Assembly: GCF_005239095.1 (NCBI RefSeq)
Contig: NZ_SZUA01000002.1
Location: 992,001 to 1,056,000 of the forward strand
Source of the DNA: Luteimonas gilva
GTDB taxonomy: Bacteria; Pseudomonadota; Gammaproteobacteria; Xanthomonadales; Xanthomonadaceae
Direction of reading: 5' to 3'
DNA length: 64,000 nucleotides
Shown here in pieces: positions 56,021-64,000 of the stretch. Position 1 is the first letter of the stretch. Every line of letters begins with the position of its first letter. The translations under genes were made by a program, and so were the position numbers. The notes beneath the pieces were generated by a model that saw only the letters and a list, made by a program, of their open reading frames with translations, made no database searches and was not told where the DNA came from.

Positions 56021-56102
56021 TTGTGGGAGCGGCTTCAGCCGCGAGCTTTCTTCTTATCGCAGCAGTGATGGAAAGAGCTCGCGGCTGAAGCCGCTCCCAC
56101 AA
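56021..56102. repeat. Inverted repeat, family A, after murD2
   Basis: Arms TTGTGGGAGCGGCTTCAGCC and GGCTGAAGCCGCTCCCACAA with GAGCT near the inner ends; the left arm has GAGCTTTC where the others have GAGCTC. It lies between two co-directional genes and may end the lys-mur transcript. Confidence 0.88.
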
Positions 56103-56141
56103 AAAGCGGCCGGATTTCCGCCCTGCCCCTGGGAGGTCGCC

Positions 56142-56933
56142 ATGCGCCGTTCGCTGCTCGCCGTTTCGCTGTCGCTTTGCTCGATGTCCGCTTTCGCCGC
56201 GATGAAATCCGAACCGATCGAATACAAAGTCGGCAACGATAGTTTCAGCGGCTACCTGGTTTACGACGATGCGGCGAAAGGCAAGCGGCCCGGTTTGGTG
56301 ATGGTGCCGAACTGGCTGGGCGCGACCCAGGATTCGGTGGAGAAGGCCAAGAAGATCGCGGGCGACGATTACGTGATCCTGATCGCGGACGTCTACGGCA
56401 AGGGCGTGCGGCCGAAAAACCCCAAGGAAGCCGGCGAGCAGACCCGCAAGAGCTATTCCGACGGCGGTACGGCTTTGCGCGCCCGCGCTCAAGCCGCGGT
56501 CGATACGCTCAAGGCTCAGGCGGGCAAGCTGCCGGTGGATGCTTCGAAGATCGGCGCTTTCGGATTCTGCTTCGGTGGATCGGTGGCGCTGGAACTGGCG
56601 CGTTCAGGCAGCGAACTGAAGGGGGGCGTGGTCAGCTTCCATGGCGGCATCGAAACTTATCTGCCTACCGAGGGCAACAAGATCAACGCTTCGATCCTGG
56701 TGCTGAACGGCGCCGAGGACAGCAGCGTCACCGACGAGAACATCGTCGCCTTCGAGAAGGAAATGGACGCAGCCAAGGCCGACTGGCAGTTCGTCGATTT
56801 CGGCGGCGCGGTGCATTGCTTCACCCAACCGGAATCGAACGATCCGCCGAACTGCGTCTACAACGAGAAGGCGGCCAAGCGGGCGTTCCGAATGATGGAC
56901 GACTTCTTCGAGGAGCAGTTCGCGGCGAAATAG
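56142..56933 (+). CDS. Exported dienelactone hydrolase family protein
   Basis: A 263-residue alpha/beta hydrolase with a signal peptide (RRSLLAVSLSLCSMSAFAA). The nucleophile is the Cys in FGFCFGGSVALEL, the Asp lies in NGAEDSSVTD and the His in VHCFTQPESND, so the Cys-Asp-His triad of the family is complete. Dienelactone hydrolases act on 4-carboxymethylene butenolide in aromatic breakdown, but most bacterial relatives have unknown substrates, and no aromatic pathway is nearby. GGGAGGTCGCC before the ATG is a strong ribosome site. Confidence 0.9.
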   Translation: MRRSLLAVSLSLCSMSAFAAMKSEPIEYKVGNDSFSGYLVYDDAAKGKRPGLVMVPNWLGATQDSVEKAKKIAGDDYVILIADVYGKGVRPKNPKEAGEQTRKSYSDGGTALRARAQAAVDTLKAQAGKLPVDASKIGAFGFCFGGSVALELARSGSELKGGVVSFHGGIETYLPTEGNKINASILVLNGAEDSSVTDENIVAFEKEMDAAKADWQFVDFGGAVHCFTQPESNDPPNCVYNEKAAKRAFRMMDDFFEEQFAAK

Positions 56934-56937
56934 CTTT

Positions 56938-57086
56938 CCTCCCTCGCGGGAGGATGCTCCGAAGAGGCAGGAGAAGGGTGCGAAGCGGAGCGAGCGTGCT
57001 TTTGATCTTGATTGCGGCTATGCGCTGAAAGCCGAACCCTCTCCCTGGCGTTTCGCGCCCATCCCTCTCCCGTAAAAGGGAGAGGG
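56938..57086. repeat. Long inverted repeat, family C, diverged
   Basis: CCTCCCTCGCGGGAGGATGC on the left and CCCGTAAAAGGGAGAGGG on the right, with GAGCGAGCG inside. The sequence GCCGAACCCTCTCCCTGGCG is shared with 32540-32750. It lies between two convergent genes. Confidence 0.7.
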
Positions 57087-57102
57087 ATAAGAGCTGCATC
57101 GC

Positions 57103-58119
57103 TCAGTACTTGCGATCTATAGCGTAATGCGCCAAGCCGCGCAGCGCGGCGACGGCCTCGTTGTCTTGCAGCCCGTCCAAAGCCCGTTCCGCGGCTTCGG
57201 CGTACTGCATCGCGCGCGAGTGGCTGTATTCCAACGCCCCGGTCGCGGCGATCGCGGATTGCACTTCGGGCATCGCTGCCGCATCGCCGGTTTCGACGAT
57301 GGCGCGCAACCGCGTGGCGACCTGCGCAGGGCTGTGCGCGATGGCATGGATCAACGGCAACGTGGCCTTGCCCTCGGCCAGGTCGTCGCCGAGATGCTTG
57401 CCCAACGCAGCCTCGTCGGCGCTGTAGTCGAGCACGTCGTCGGCGATCTGGAACGCATAGCCGAGGTTCATCCCGTAATCGTGCAGTTGCTGTTGGGTCG
57501 CCGCGTCCGCGCCCGCCAACAGCGCGCCCAGTCGGGTCGCAGCGGCGAACAGCACCGCCGTCTTGCGTTCGATCACGCGCAGATAGGCCGGTTCGTCCGT
57601 GTCCGGATTGCGCACGTGCAGCAGCTGCAGCACTTCGCCTTCGGCGATGGCGTTGGTGGTGTCGGCTAGGATCCGCATCACCTCGATCCGGTCCAGCTCC
57701 ACCATCAGCTGGAAGCTGCGCGAATACAGGAAGTCGCCGACCAGCACGCTCGGCGCGTTGCCCCACAGCGCATTCGCGGTCTTGCGGCCGCGGCGCAGAT
57801 CGGATTCGTCGACCACGTCGTCGTGCAGCAGGGTGGCGGTATGGATGAACTCGATCACCGCGGCCAGCTGGTGCGCGTCCGCGCCCGCGTGGCCCAGCGC
57901 GCGCGCAGCCAACAGCAGCAGCATCGGCCGGAGCCGCTTGCCGCCCGCGGCGACGATGTGCTCGCCGATCTGGTTGACCAGGGCCACGTCCGAAGCCAGG
58001 CGGCGCTGGATCAGGGCGTCGACCGCGGTCATGTCGGCGGCGGCCAAGGCTTGGATCGCGGGCAGGCCGAGCGTCGGACGCGAATCGGGCGGCTGCGGGC
58101 GAGAGCTTGCGGAATCCAT
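57103..58119 (-). CDS. ispB: Octaprenyl diphosphate synthase IspB
   Basis: A trans-prenyltransferase of 338 residues that makes the side chain of ubiquinone (usually C40). The first Asp-rich motif is LLHDDVVDESDLRRG and the second is YAFQIADDVLDYSADE. KRLRPMLLLLAARALGHAG gives the diphosphate-binding region. The residues before the first DDxxD, which limit chain length, are small, consistent with a long product. The start ATG 58119 follows the open region of 45 bases in the same frame. It is divergent from ssb, the two starts 191 bases apart. Confidence 0.94.
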   Translation of the reverse strand: MDSASSRPQPPDSRPTLGLPAIQALAAADMTAVDALIQRRLASDVALVNQIGEHIVAAGGKRLRPMLLLLAARALGHAGADAHQLAAVIEFIHTATLLHDDVVDESDLRRGRKTANALWGNAPSVLVGDFLYSRSFQLMVELDRIEVMRILADTTNAIAEGEVLQLLHVRNPDTDEPAYLRVIERKTAVLFAAATRLGALLAGADAATQQQLHDYGMNLGYAFQIADDVLDYSADEAALGKHLGDDLAEGKATLPLIHAIAHSPAQVATRLRAIVETGDAAAMPEVQSAIAATGALEYSHSRAMQYAEAAERALDGLQDNEAVAALRGLAHYAIDRKY

Positions 58120-58256
58120 GGGGCGGTCGGCGGGGAAAAGCCGATTATCCTTTAAAAACCGCATCCGGACGCGGACGAGCCCGGCGCCGAACGATTCAGA
58201 AAAGCCCGATCCTTCCTCGCGCCGCCCGCTGACGCCCGGCTTCGGCGGGGCGCGGC

Positions 58257-58262
58257 TATAAT
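58257..58262 (+). promoter_or_regulatory. -10 element upstream of ssb
   Basis: A perfect TATAAT lies 48 bases before the ssb ATG, in GGCTATAATTCG. No good -35 is seen at 16-18 bases (the region is GC-rich), so other factors may help. Confidence 0.45.
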
Positions 58263-58310
58263 TCGCGGATGCCGCCCGGTCCGGGCGCGCGAAGATAAGG
58301 ACGGCGAAGC

Positions 58311-58784
58311 ATGGCCCGCGGCATCAACAAGGTGATCCTGGTAGGCAACCTCGGCAACGATCCGGAAACCAAATACACGCAGGGCGGCATGGCGGTCACC
58401 ACCGTCAGCCTGGCCACCACCAGCGTGCGCAAGGATCGCGACGGAAACAACCAGGAACGCACCGAATGGCATCGGGTGAAGTTCTTCGGCAAGCTCGGAG
58501 AGATCGCCGGCGAATACCTGCGCAAGGGGCGCCAGGTGTACGTCGAAGGTTCGATCCGCTACGACAAGTTCACCGGCCAGGACGGCCAGGAACGCTATAT
58601 GACCGAGATCATCGCCGACGAGATGCAGATGCTCGGCAGCGGCGAAGGCCGCCCGGCAGGCGGTCCTTCCGAACGTAGCGAGCGGCCCGCCTCGCGCCCC
58701 GCGCCCGCGCAACGGCGCGAGCCGACCTCGTCTTCGGCCCCGCCGCCGATGGACGATTTCGCGGACGACGATATTCCGTTCTGA
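58311..58784 (+). CDS. ssb: Single-stranded DNA-binding protein Ssb
   Basis: The 157-residue SSB that coats single-stranded DNA in replication and repair and forms tetramers. The OB-fold opens [20 protein letters not shown], then [39 protein letters not shown] and [21 protein letters not shown] disordered Pro/Ser/Arg-rich linker leads to the acidic tip [11 protein letters not shown], which recruits partner proteins. AAGGACGGCGAAGC precedes the ATG as the ribosome site. A hairpin at 58792-58814 follows. Confidence 0.97.
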   Translation: MARGINKVILVGNLGNDPETKYTQGGMAVTTVSLATTSVRKDRDGNNQERTEWHRVKFFGKLGEIAGEYLRKGRQVYVEGSIRYDKFTGQDGQERYMTEIIADEMQMLGSGEGRPAGGPSERSERPASRPAPAQRREPTSSSAPPPMDDFADDDIPF

Positions 58785-58791
58785 CGGCGTC

Positions 58792-58814
58792 GCCTGCGCC
58801 GCACCGGCGCAGGC
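58792..58814. terminator. Hairpin between convergent ssb and DUF2167 genes
   Basis: Stem GCCTGCGCC and GGCGCAGGC with the loop GCACC. There is no T tract on either side, so it is only a possible terminator or a barrier to readthrough between the two convergent genes. Confidence 0.55.
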
Positions 58815-58827
58815 TTGGATCGGTCGA

Positions 58828-59724
58828 TCAGGCCGCGTCTTGCTTGTTGCGGCCGAACAAGCCCAGGATCTTCTTGCCGAACGCGACCACCACCAGCGCC
58901 AACGGCACCAACAGTTTCTTCAGTCCCAGCAGCAGTACGCCCAGTTTGGCCAGCAGGCCCGACTTTGCGGCGATGCCGCCGCCGATCAGCGCTGCGATGC
59001 CGTATCCGGCCAGCTTGTCCGTGGACGAGTCGTAGTCGGCGTAGCGTGCACCGCTGTCGAATTCGGTCATCGGCAATAGCTGCTGCATGCCGGCGCGGAC
59101 GGTCTCCAGCTCGGACATGCCGGACACGGCGTTCAAGCTGACGTAGCCGTGCCGTCCGAGCACGCGGATGTCGTAGTTGAGGGTGTGCTGTTCGCCGCCT
59201 TCGAACGCGAGCTCCTTCGCCCAGTACAGCTTCTTGTTCGCGCTGTCGTAGCGCGGCGGCACCGCCCAGCCGACCAGGTCGACGGTCTCGTAGCCGGCTT
59301 TCTTGCGCTCGACGTTTTCTTCGGCCGTGCCCTGCTTCATGTCCTTCAGCAGTGCGTCGTAGTCGGTCTTGGCCGCATCTTCGTCGGAAACGTAGCCTTC
59401 GTCGTCGTAGGTGACGACCACGGCCCAGGATCGATCGCTGTCCAAAGGCGTCGCGGTCGGCACCACCAAGCCGAGCACGCTGTCGTCGGGCGGGTTGTGC
59501 CAGAACTCTTCCAGCACGCGGCGCGCGTCGGGCTTGTCCAAGTAGCGGAATTCGGAACCGAGGCGGAAGTGCGCCTTGGCTTCCGGCACGGCGATTTCGC
59601 CGCTGCGGAAATGAAGCGAGTCGACGAAAGCCTTGGCGCGCGCGTCGCCGTCGCCGGCACCGTCTTGCGCGAACGCGCTGCCCGTGGCGGCCAGCAAGCC
59701 GCACAACAACATCCTTGAGAGCAT
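58828..59724 (-). CDS. DUF2167 membrane protein
   Basis: A 298-residue exported protein. The signal peptide LLCGLLAATGSAFAQ is followed by DUF2167, with FRYLDKPDARRVLEEFWHNP, WAVVVTYDDEGYVSDEDAAK, WAVPPRYDSANKKLYWAKEL and FDSGARYADYDSSTDKLAGY. The C-terminal 70 residues hold one or two membrane helices (AALIGGGIAAKSGLLAKLGV and LVPLALVVVAFGKKIL). The body is probably periplasmic. The function is unknown. The start is ATG 59724; an internal ATG four codons later is possible. Confidence 0.88.
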   Translation of the reverse strand: MLSRMLLCGLLAATGSAFAQDGAGDGDARAKAFVDSLHFRSGEIAVPEAKAHFRLGSEFRYLDKPDARRVLEEFWHNPPDDSVLGLVVPTATPLDSDRSWAVVVTYDDEGYVSDEDAAKTDYDALLKDMKQGTAEENVERKKAGYETVDLVGWAVPPRYDSANKKLYWAKELAFEGGEQHTLNYDIRVLGRHGYVSLNAVSGMSELETVRAGMQQLLPMTEFDSGARYADYDSSTDKLAGYGIAALIGGGIAAKSGLLAKLGVLLLGLKKLLVPLALVVVAFGKKILGLFGRNKQDAA

Positions 59725-59879
59725 ATATCCCCCTGATCGGGCGTCCCCACGCCCCGCGAAAAGTGTGCAGGGGCGCCCGATCGGGCGCAACCGGGTCGCT
59801 TTGGGCGCAGAAAAATGGCACGAAGCTGACTGAGGCATCGGGACCGCACCGATGCGGGCACCGGCCTCGGTTACAATGA

Positions 59880-59945
59880 GCGGCCGAAAAAACAGTCGGG
59901 ATAATCCGTATAAATCATTGATTCTGTTTGTAAAATTCGGATCGA
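59880..59945. promoter_or_regulatory. AT-rich upstream region of the rhamnose operon
   Basis: A stretch with ATAATCCGTATAAATCATTG and GTTTGTAAAATTCGGAT is strikingly AT-rich against its surroundings and carries ATCCG..CGGAT as an inverted repeat about 40 bases long. It probably contains the rmlB promoter, but I cannot place -35 and -10 boxes with confidence. Confidence 0.45.
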
Positions 59946-59995
59946 TGACACGGAGCCCAAGCCGGGCGGGTCGGACGAACATAAGGAAAGATCGC

Positions 59996-61051
59996 GTGCA
60001 GACTTGGTTGGTGACCGGCGGCGCCGGTTTCATTGGCGGCAACTTCGTGCTCGAGGCGGTGGCCGACGGCATCAAGATCGTCAATCTCGATGCGCTTACC
60101 TATGCCGGCAATCTCGATACGCTCTCCTCTTTGGACGGCGATCCCTGCCATACGTTCGTGCAGGGCGACATCGGCGACCGGGCGCTGATCGCGAAGCTGC
60201 TCGATGAGCACAAGCCTCAGGCCATCGTCAACTTCGCCGCCGAAAGCCACGTCGACCGCTCGATCGACGGCCCCGCAGCCTTCGTCCAAACCAATGTCGT
60301 CGGCACGCTGGCCTTGCTCGAAGCCGCCCGCGACTACTGGAAGAATTTGCACGACGAGGCGAAAGCGCAGTTCCGTTTTCTGCACGTTTCGACCGACGAG
60401 GTCTACGGTTCGCTCGGCGACAGCGGCAAGTTCAGCGAAACCACGGCGTACGCGCCGAATTCGCCTTACTCGGCTTCGAAGGCGGCTTCCGACCATCTGG
60501 TGCGCGCCTTCCACCACACTTACGGCTTGCCGGTCCTGACCACCAATTGCTCGAACAACTACGGGCCGTACCAGTTCCCCGAAAAATTGATCCCGCTGGT
60601 GATCGCCAAGGCCATCGCCGGCGAACCGCTGCCTGTCTACGGCGACGGCAAGAACGTGCGCGACTGGCTCTATGTCGGCGACCACTGCTCCGCCATCCGA
60701 ACCGTGCTCGCGCGCGGCAGGGTCGGCGAGACCTACAACGTCGGCGGCGACGCCGAGCGCCGGAACATCGAGGTAGTCGAAACGATCTGCGCCCTGTTGG
60801 ACGAACGCCGTCCGCGTCAGGACGGCGAGCCGCGCAAATCGCAGATCGCTTTCGTAAAAGATCGGCCGGGCCACGACCGCCGCTACGCGATCGACGCTTC
60901 CAAGCTCCAGAGCGAACTGGGCTGGAAGCCTGCGCATACCTTCGAGCGCGGCATCGCCGATACCGTGGATTGGTATCTGGACCATCAGGATTGGGTGCGG
61001 CGCGTGCTGGACGGTAGTTATCGTCTGGAACGCATAGGCCAGGAGGCGTGA
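59996..61051 (+). CDS. rfbB: dTDP-glucose 4,6-dehydratase RmlB
   Basis: A 351-residue NAD-dependent dehydratase, the second step of dTDP-L-rhamnose synthesis. The Rossmann loop [11 protein letters not shown] is at the start, then [13 protein letters not shown], the catalytic Asp and Glu in [11 protein letters not shown], and [12 protein letters not shown] with the Tyr-x3-Lys pair. The start is GTG 59996 with AAGGAAAG six bases ahead; the upstream ATGs give a non-family leader. It is the first gene of rmlBACD, 40 bases before rmlA. Confidence 0.96.
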   Translation: MQTWLVTGGAGFIGGNFVLEAVADGIKIVNLDALTYAGNLDTLSSLDGDPCHTFVQGDIGDRALIAKLLDEHKPQAIVNFAAESHVDRSIDGPAAFVQTNVVGTLALLEAARDYWKNLHDEAKAQFRFLHVSTDEVYGSLGDSGKFSETTAYAPNSPYSASKAASDHLVRAFHHTYGLPVLTTNCSNNYGPYQFPEKLIPLVIAKAIAGEPLPVYGDGKNVRDWLYVGDHCSAIRTVLARGRVGETYNVGGDAERRNIEVVETICALLDERRPRQDGEPRKSQIAFVKDRPGHDRRYAIDASKLQSELGWKPAHTFERGIADTVDWYLDHQDWVRRVLDGSYRLERIGQEA

Positions 61052-61091
61052 TGCGCGACTTCAGTTTATCCGCGGATGCCGGAGGCCGGGC

Positions 61092-61979
61092 ATGAGCCGA
61101 CGCAAAGGCATCATCCTGGCCGGCGGCTCGGGCACGCGGCTGTATCCGCTGACTCAGTCGATCAGCAAACAGTTGTTGCCGGTTTACGACAAGCCGATGA
61201 TCTATTACCCGCTGAGCGTGCTGATGCTGGCGGGCATACGCGAAGTGCTGATCATCAATACGCCGCACGAACAAGCTTTGTTCAAGGCTTTGCTCGGCGA
61301 CGGTTCGCAATGGGGCATGCGCATCGAATACGCTGTGCAGCCCAGTCCGGACGGGCTGGCGCAGGCGTATTTGATCGGGCGCGACTTCGTAGGCGGCGGC
61401 CCGAGTTGCTTGGTGCTGGGCGACAACATCTTCCACGGCCCCGGATTGACCGCGATGCTCAAGCGCGCCGATGCGCGCGAGCGCGGCGCCACCGTGTTCG
61501 GCTACTGGGTGCGCGATCCGGAACGCTACGGCGTGGCCGAGTTCGACGGCGAGGGCAAGGTCGTCGGCCTGGAAGAGAAACCGGCCAAGCCGCGCTCCAA
61601 TTATGCCGTGACCGGCCTGTACTTCTACGACGGGCGCGCCAGCGACTTCGCCGCCGAACTCGAGCCTTCGGCGCGCGGCGAATTGGAAATCACCGATTTG
61701 AACCGGCGCTATCTGGACGAGGGCACGTTGCACTTGGAGAAATTCGGCCGCGGCTACGCCTGGCTCGATACCGGCACGCATCAATCCTTGCTGGAAGCGT
61801 CCAACTACATCGAAACCATCGAGGCCCGCCAAGGCCTGCGCGTGTGCTGTCCGGAAGAGATCGCCTGGAACAACGGATGGATCGATGCCGCCCAGCTCGA
61901 GACGCTCGCCAGGCCCTTGGCGAAGAACGGCTACGGCCAATATCTGCTGTCGCTGGCCGAACGCGGATTCGTGCCTTGA
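61092..61979 (+). CDS. rfbA: Glucose-1-phosphate thymidylyltransferase RmlA
   Basis: A 295-residue enzyme that makes dTDP-glucose, the entry to dTDP-rhamnose. The signature [20 protein letters not shown] is followed by [19 protein letters not shown], the metal Asp in [32 protein letters not shown] and [20 protein letters not shown]. Length and order fit RmlA, which is usually inhibited by dTDP-rhamnose. GGAGGCCGGGC before the ATG is a good ribosome site. rmlC follows after 13 bases. Confidence 0.97.
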   Translation: MSRRKGIILAGGSGTRLYPLTQSISKQLLPVYDKPMIYYPLSVLMLAGIREVLIINTPHEQALFKALLGDGSQWGMRIEYAVQPSPDGLAQAYLIGRDFVGGGPSCLVLGDNIFHGPGLTAMLKRADARERGATVFGYWVRDPERYGVAEFDGEGKVVGLEEKPAKPRSNYAVTGLYFYDGRASDFAAELEPSARGELEITDLNRRYLDEGTLHLEKFGRGYAWLDTGTHQSLLEASNYIETIEARQGLRVCCPEEIAWNNGWIDAAQLETLARPLAKNGYGQYLLSLAERGFVP

Positions 61980-61992
61980 GCGGAGGACCGCG

Positions 61993-62550
61993 ATGAAGGT
62001 CGTCGAAACCGACCTGCCGGGATGCCTGCTGATCGAACCGCAGGTGTTCGGCGACGACCGCGGCTGGTTCTACGAATCCTTCAACGCCGACAAGCTGGCG
62101 CAACATGGTCTCGCACCTAAATTCGTGCAAGGCAACGTGTCCAGTTCGGCGCGCGGCGTATTGCGCGGCTTGCACTACCAATGGCCCAAACCGCAGGGCA
62201 AGTACGTGTCGGTGATCGACGGCGAAGTCTGGGACGTGGCGGTCGACATTCGCCGCGGTTCGCCCACCTTCGGCCGCTGGACGGCCGCAATCCTGTCCGG
62301 CGAGAACAAACGGCATTTCTGGATACCGGAAGGGTTCGCCCACGGCTTCGCCGTGCTCAGCGAGCGCGCCACGTTCGCTTACTTGTGCACCCAAACCTAC
62401 GACCGCCAAGCGGACGCCGCCATCCGTTGGAACGACGCGCGCCTGGCGGTGGATTGGCCGCTGGGCGATCCTGTGCTGTCGGACAAGGACGCGCGCGCGC
62501 CCCTCCTCGACGATATCGCCGAAGACCGCTTGCCGGTTTACCGCCCGTGA
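61993..62550 (+). CDS. rfbC: dTDP-4-dehydrorhamnose 3,5-epimerase RmlC
   Basis: A 185-residue cupin-fold epimerase. FGDDRGWFYESFNADKLAQH opens it; the catalytic His lies in RGVLRGLHYQWPK and the Asp/Tyr pair in DGEVWDVAVDIRRGS and LCTQTYDRQADAAI. HFWIPEGFAHGFAVLS is also family-typical. GGAGGACCGCG lies before the ATG. Its stop overlaps the GTG of rmlD by four bases (GTGA), which couples the last two enzymes of the pathway. Confidence 0.96.
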   Translation: MKVVETDLPGCLLIEPQVFGDDRGWFYESFNADKLAQHGLAPKFVQGNVSSSARGVLRGLHYQWPKPQGKYVSVIDGEVWDVAVDIRRGSPTFGRWTAAILSGENKRHFWIPEGFAHGFAVLSERATFAYLCTQTYDRQADAAIRWNDARLAVDWPLGDPVLSDKDARAPLLDDIAEDRLPVYRP

Positions 62551-63449
62551 AGATCCTGCTGCTCGGCGGCAACGGCCAGGTCGGCACCGAGTTGCGGCGC
62601 AGCCTGGCGCCGCTCGGCGAATTGGCCGTCGCCACGCGTACCGGCGAGCTTGGCGATAAGGCTTGCGAACGAGCGGATTTCGATGCGCCGGAAAGCCTCG
62701 GCGCTCTGGTCGCGCGAATCGCGCCGGACATCGTCGTCAACGCGGCCGCCTACACCGCGGTGGATCGCGCCGAAGACGACGCGCAGGCCGCCTTCCGCGC
62801 CAATGCGGAAGCGCCGCGCGCCATCGCTGCGGCGTGCGCGGCGCGCGGCGTATCGTTGGTGCATTACTCCACCGACTACGTGTTCGACGGCGGCGCATCC
62901 GAACCCTATCGCGAAGATGCCCCGACGGCGCCGCTCGGCGTCTACGGCGCCAGCAAGCTCGAAGGAGAGCGCGCCGTCGCCGAAAGCGGCGCGCGCCATT
63001 TCATTTTCCGGACCGCCTGGGTCTACGCCGCGCACGGCAAGAATTTCCTGCTGACGATGCTGCGCTTGGCGAAGGAGCGCGACGAGTTGCGCGTGGTGGC
63101 CGACCAGGTCGGTTCGCCGACCTCGGCATGGTTGATCGCCTACGCTACGGCCGCGGCGTTGCATTCGCAGCGCGCCTCCGGCGTGTGGCATCTGACCGCC
63201 TCGGGGCAAACCAGTTGGCACGGCTTCGCCGAAGCCATCGTGCGCGAAGCGCACGCGCGCGGGCTGCTCGCGCGCATGCCGAAGGTAACGCCGATCGCCA
63301 CCGCGGACTATCCCACCCGTGCCGCGCGTCCCGCTTATTCCGTGCTGGGCAATTCGGCCTTCCAGCGCGACTTCGGCATCGAATTGCCGAACTGGCACGA
63401 AGGCTTGGTGCAGGTGCTCGACGAGATGGCCGGCCCCGCATTTCCGTAG
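62547..63449 (+). CDS. rfbD: dTDP-4-dehydrorhamnose reductase RmlD
   Basis: A 300-residue NADPH-dependent reductase that finishes dTDP-L-rhamnose, used in lipopolysaccharide or exopolysaccharide. GGNGQVGTEL is the Rossmann loop; VNAAAYTAVDRAEDD, YSTDYVFDGGA and YGASKLEGERAV give the catalytic Tyr-x3-Lys. The stop TAG at 63447-63449 is part of the inverted repeat at 63446-63516; the repeat cuts the gene short of, or simply ends, the family's usual C-terminus. The start is GTG 62547. Confidence 0.96.
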   Translation: MKILLLGGNGQVGTELRRSLAPLGELAVATRTGELGDKACERADFDAPESLGALVARIAPDIVVNAAAYTAVDRAEDDAQAAFRANAEAPRAIAAACAARGVSLVHYSTDYVFDGGASEPYREDAPTAPLGVYGASKLEGERAVAESGARHFIFRTAWVYAAHGKNFLLTMLRLAKERDELRVVADQVGSPTSAWLIAYATAAALHSQRASGVWHLTASGQTSWHGFAEAIVREAHARGLLARMPKVTPIATADYPTRAARPAYSVLGNSAFQRDFGIELPNWHEGLVQVLDEMAGPAFP

Positions 63450-63516
63450 AGCCGAGCCTGCTCGACTGCTCTTGCTCTTCGTCGGGTGGAAAGCAGTCGA
63501 GCAGGCTCGACTCTAC
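63446..63516. repeat. Inverted repeat (family B-like) that supplies both flanking stop codons
   Basis: Arms GTAGAGCCGAGCCTGCTCGA and TCGAGCAGGCTCGACTCTAC, about 71 bases in all. The second to fourth bases of each arm are TAG on the respective strand. They form the stop of rmlD (63447-63449, plus strand) and the stop of the transporter (63513-63515, minus strand). One base differs between the arms (GCCGAG against GTCGAG). Confidence 0.92.
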
Positions 63517-64000
63517 AAAAGCGGCGGCGATTTGACGCCGTGCATCATCCGCCGCAGCAGCGGCGCGATGATGAAGGCGACGACCGCGCAGCCCAGGCCG
63601 ATCCACATCAGCAGCCGGAACAGGTCGGCGTACTTCGCCGCGGCTTCGGCGAAATTCAGCGTCGCGCCTTCCGGGATTTCGATCGAAGCCAGCTTGCCGA
63701 ATTGAGCGGCCAGCGTCTCCGAATACGCGGTCGCCAGCCAGAAGCCGCCCATCATCAGCCCGACCACGCGCGCCACCGACAGTTGGGTCACCGCGGACAG
63801 GCCGATCGGCGACAGGCACATCTCGCCCACTTCCAACAGGAAATAGGCCGCCACCAGCCACCAAACGCTGGCCAGCGCGCCGCCGCCGGCGGTTTTCGCG
63901 GCGATCAGCAACGGCAGGAACGACAGGCCGGCGAAGAGCAAACCGATCGCGCTCTTGAACGGCTTGCTCGGATTGCGCCCGCGTTTTTCCAGCCACGGCC
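63513..64000 (-). CDS. Peptide MFS transporter, POT family (5' end outside the window)
   Basis: The last 162 residues or so of a proton-coupled peptide transporter (POT/PTR2, DtpA-like). The visible part has four membrane segments; VWWLVAAYFLLEVGEMCLSP with the following IGLSAVTQLSVARVVGLMMG is the family region around helix 10, and a large loop (FGKLASIEIPEGATLNFAEA) and the final pair of helices follow. The stop TAG at 63513-63515 falls within the inverted repeat. No signal for regulation is in view. Confidence 0.88.
   Translation of the reverse strand, partial: PWLEKRGRNPSKPFKSAIGLLFAGLSFLPLLIAAKTAGGGALASVWWLVAAYFLLEVGEMCLSPIGLSAVTQLSVARVVGLMMGGFWLATAYSETLAAQFGKLASIEIPEGATLNFAEAAAKYADLFRLLMWIGLGCAVVAFIIAPLLRRMMHGVKSPPLL

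Noticed and set aside
56142-56933. Aromatic degradation pathway
   Set aside because: The dienelactone hydrolase has a signal peptide and no other ring-cleavage genes are near; the Rieske ferredoxin is in the suf operon.

Overview
The window is about 64 kb of very GC-rich DNA (roughly two thirds G+C, with long open frames opposite most genes). It looks like the chromosome of a gammaproteobacterium of the Xanthomonadaceae/Lysobacteraceae, close to Lysobacter, Luteimonas or Xanthomonas. The reasons are a fused aspartate kinase/diaminopimelate decarboxylase, a MurD2-MurL pair in place of the usual D-glutamate route, an AmgK-MurU recycling pair, a long-tailed HU protein, a RAYT gene with its REP elements, and many short inverted repeats between genes. 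I saw no tRNA, rRNA, CRISPR array, prophage or insertion sequence, and no stretch longer than 300 bases without a gene. Both ends cut a gene: kdsD on the left and a peptide transporter on the right.

Layout. 1-2.9 kb: kdsD (minus) diverges from ibaG-murA and a small EF-hand membrane protein. 3.1-9.9 kb: a minus-strand purine operon (purM, a membrane protein, purN, two DUF3108 proteins) diverges from DUF2066-AI-2E-family transporter-hda. 10-14.9 kb: murU-amgK, a GlsB-type membrane protein, an M20 peptidase, a ComEA-like protein and HutD. 15-22.9 kb: a minus-strand iron operon headed by a Fur-box-like site and a TonB-dependent siderophore receptor, followed by a PiuC-type hydroxylase, a PepSY membrane protein, DUF2271, DUF4198, ApbE and a membrane-anchored flavoreductase. 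22.9-29.4 kb: a suf iron-sulfur operon (Rrf2 regulator, sufB, sufC, sufD, cupin, sufS, GNAT, Rieske ferredoxin) with a 27-bp palindrome in front. 29.7-32.5 kb: a SET-domain methyltransferase and a DUF5916 outer-membrane protein.

32.8-38 kb is a minus-strand run of small envelope genes (lipoproteins, LytM peptidase, TerB-like, LysE exporter, DUF2784) ending with an HU protein that has a histone-H1-like tail. 38.1-41 kb: a RAYT transposase between REP elements, then an EF-G paralogue. 41.1-49.1 kb: OsmC, a TonB-receptor-like barrel divergent from a LysR gene and hydrolase, a glycine-zipper protein, a BASS transporter and a secreted amidohydrolase. 49.2-57 kb: PhzF, then lysC-lysA, a membrane protein, murL and murD2 in one overlapping run, then a dienelactone hydrolase. 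57.1-64 kb: ispB divergent from ssb, DUF2167, rmlBACD for dTDP-rhamnose, and the truncated transporter.

Peptidoglycan is a recurring theme. murA starts precursor synthesis, amgK-murU recycle MurNAc, lysC-lysA supply lysine from meso-DAP, and murD2-murL make the UDP-MurNAc-L-Ala-D-Glu intermediate. Iron is the second theme: the uptake operon sits head to tail with the suf operon on the same strand. At least four families of inverted repeats fill the gaps. One of them supplies the stop codons of both genes that converge on it.
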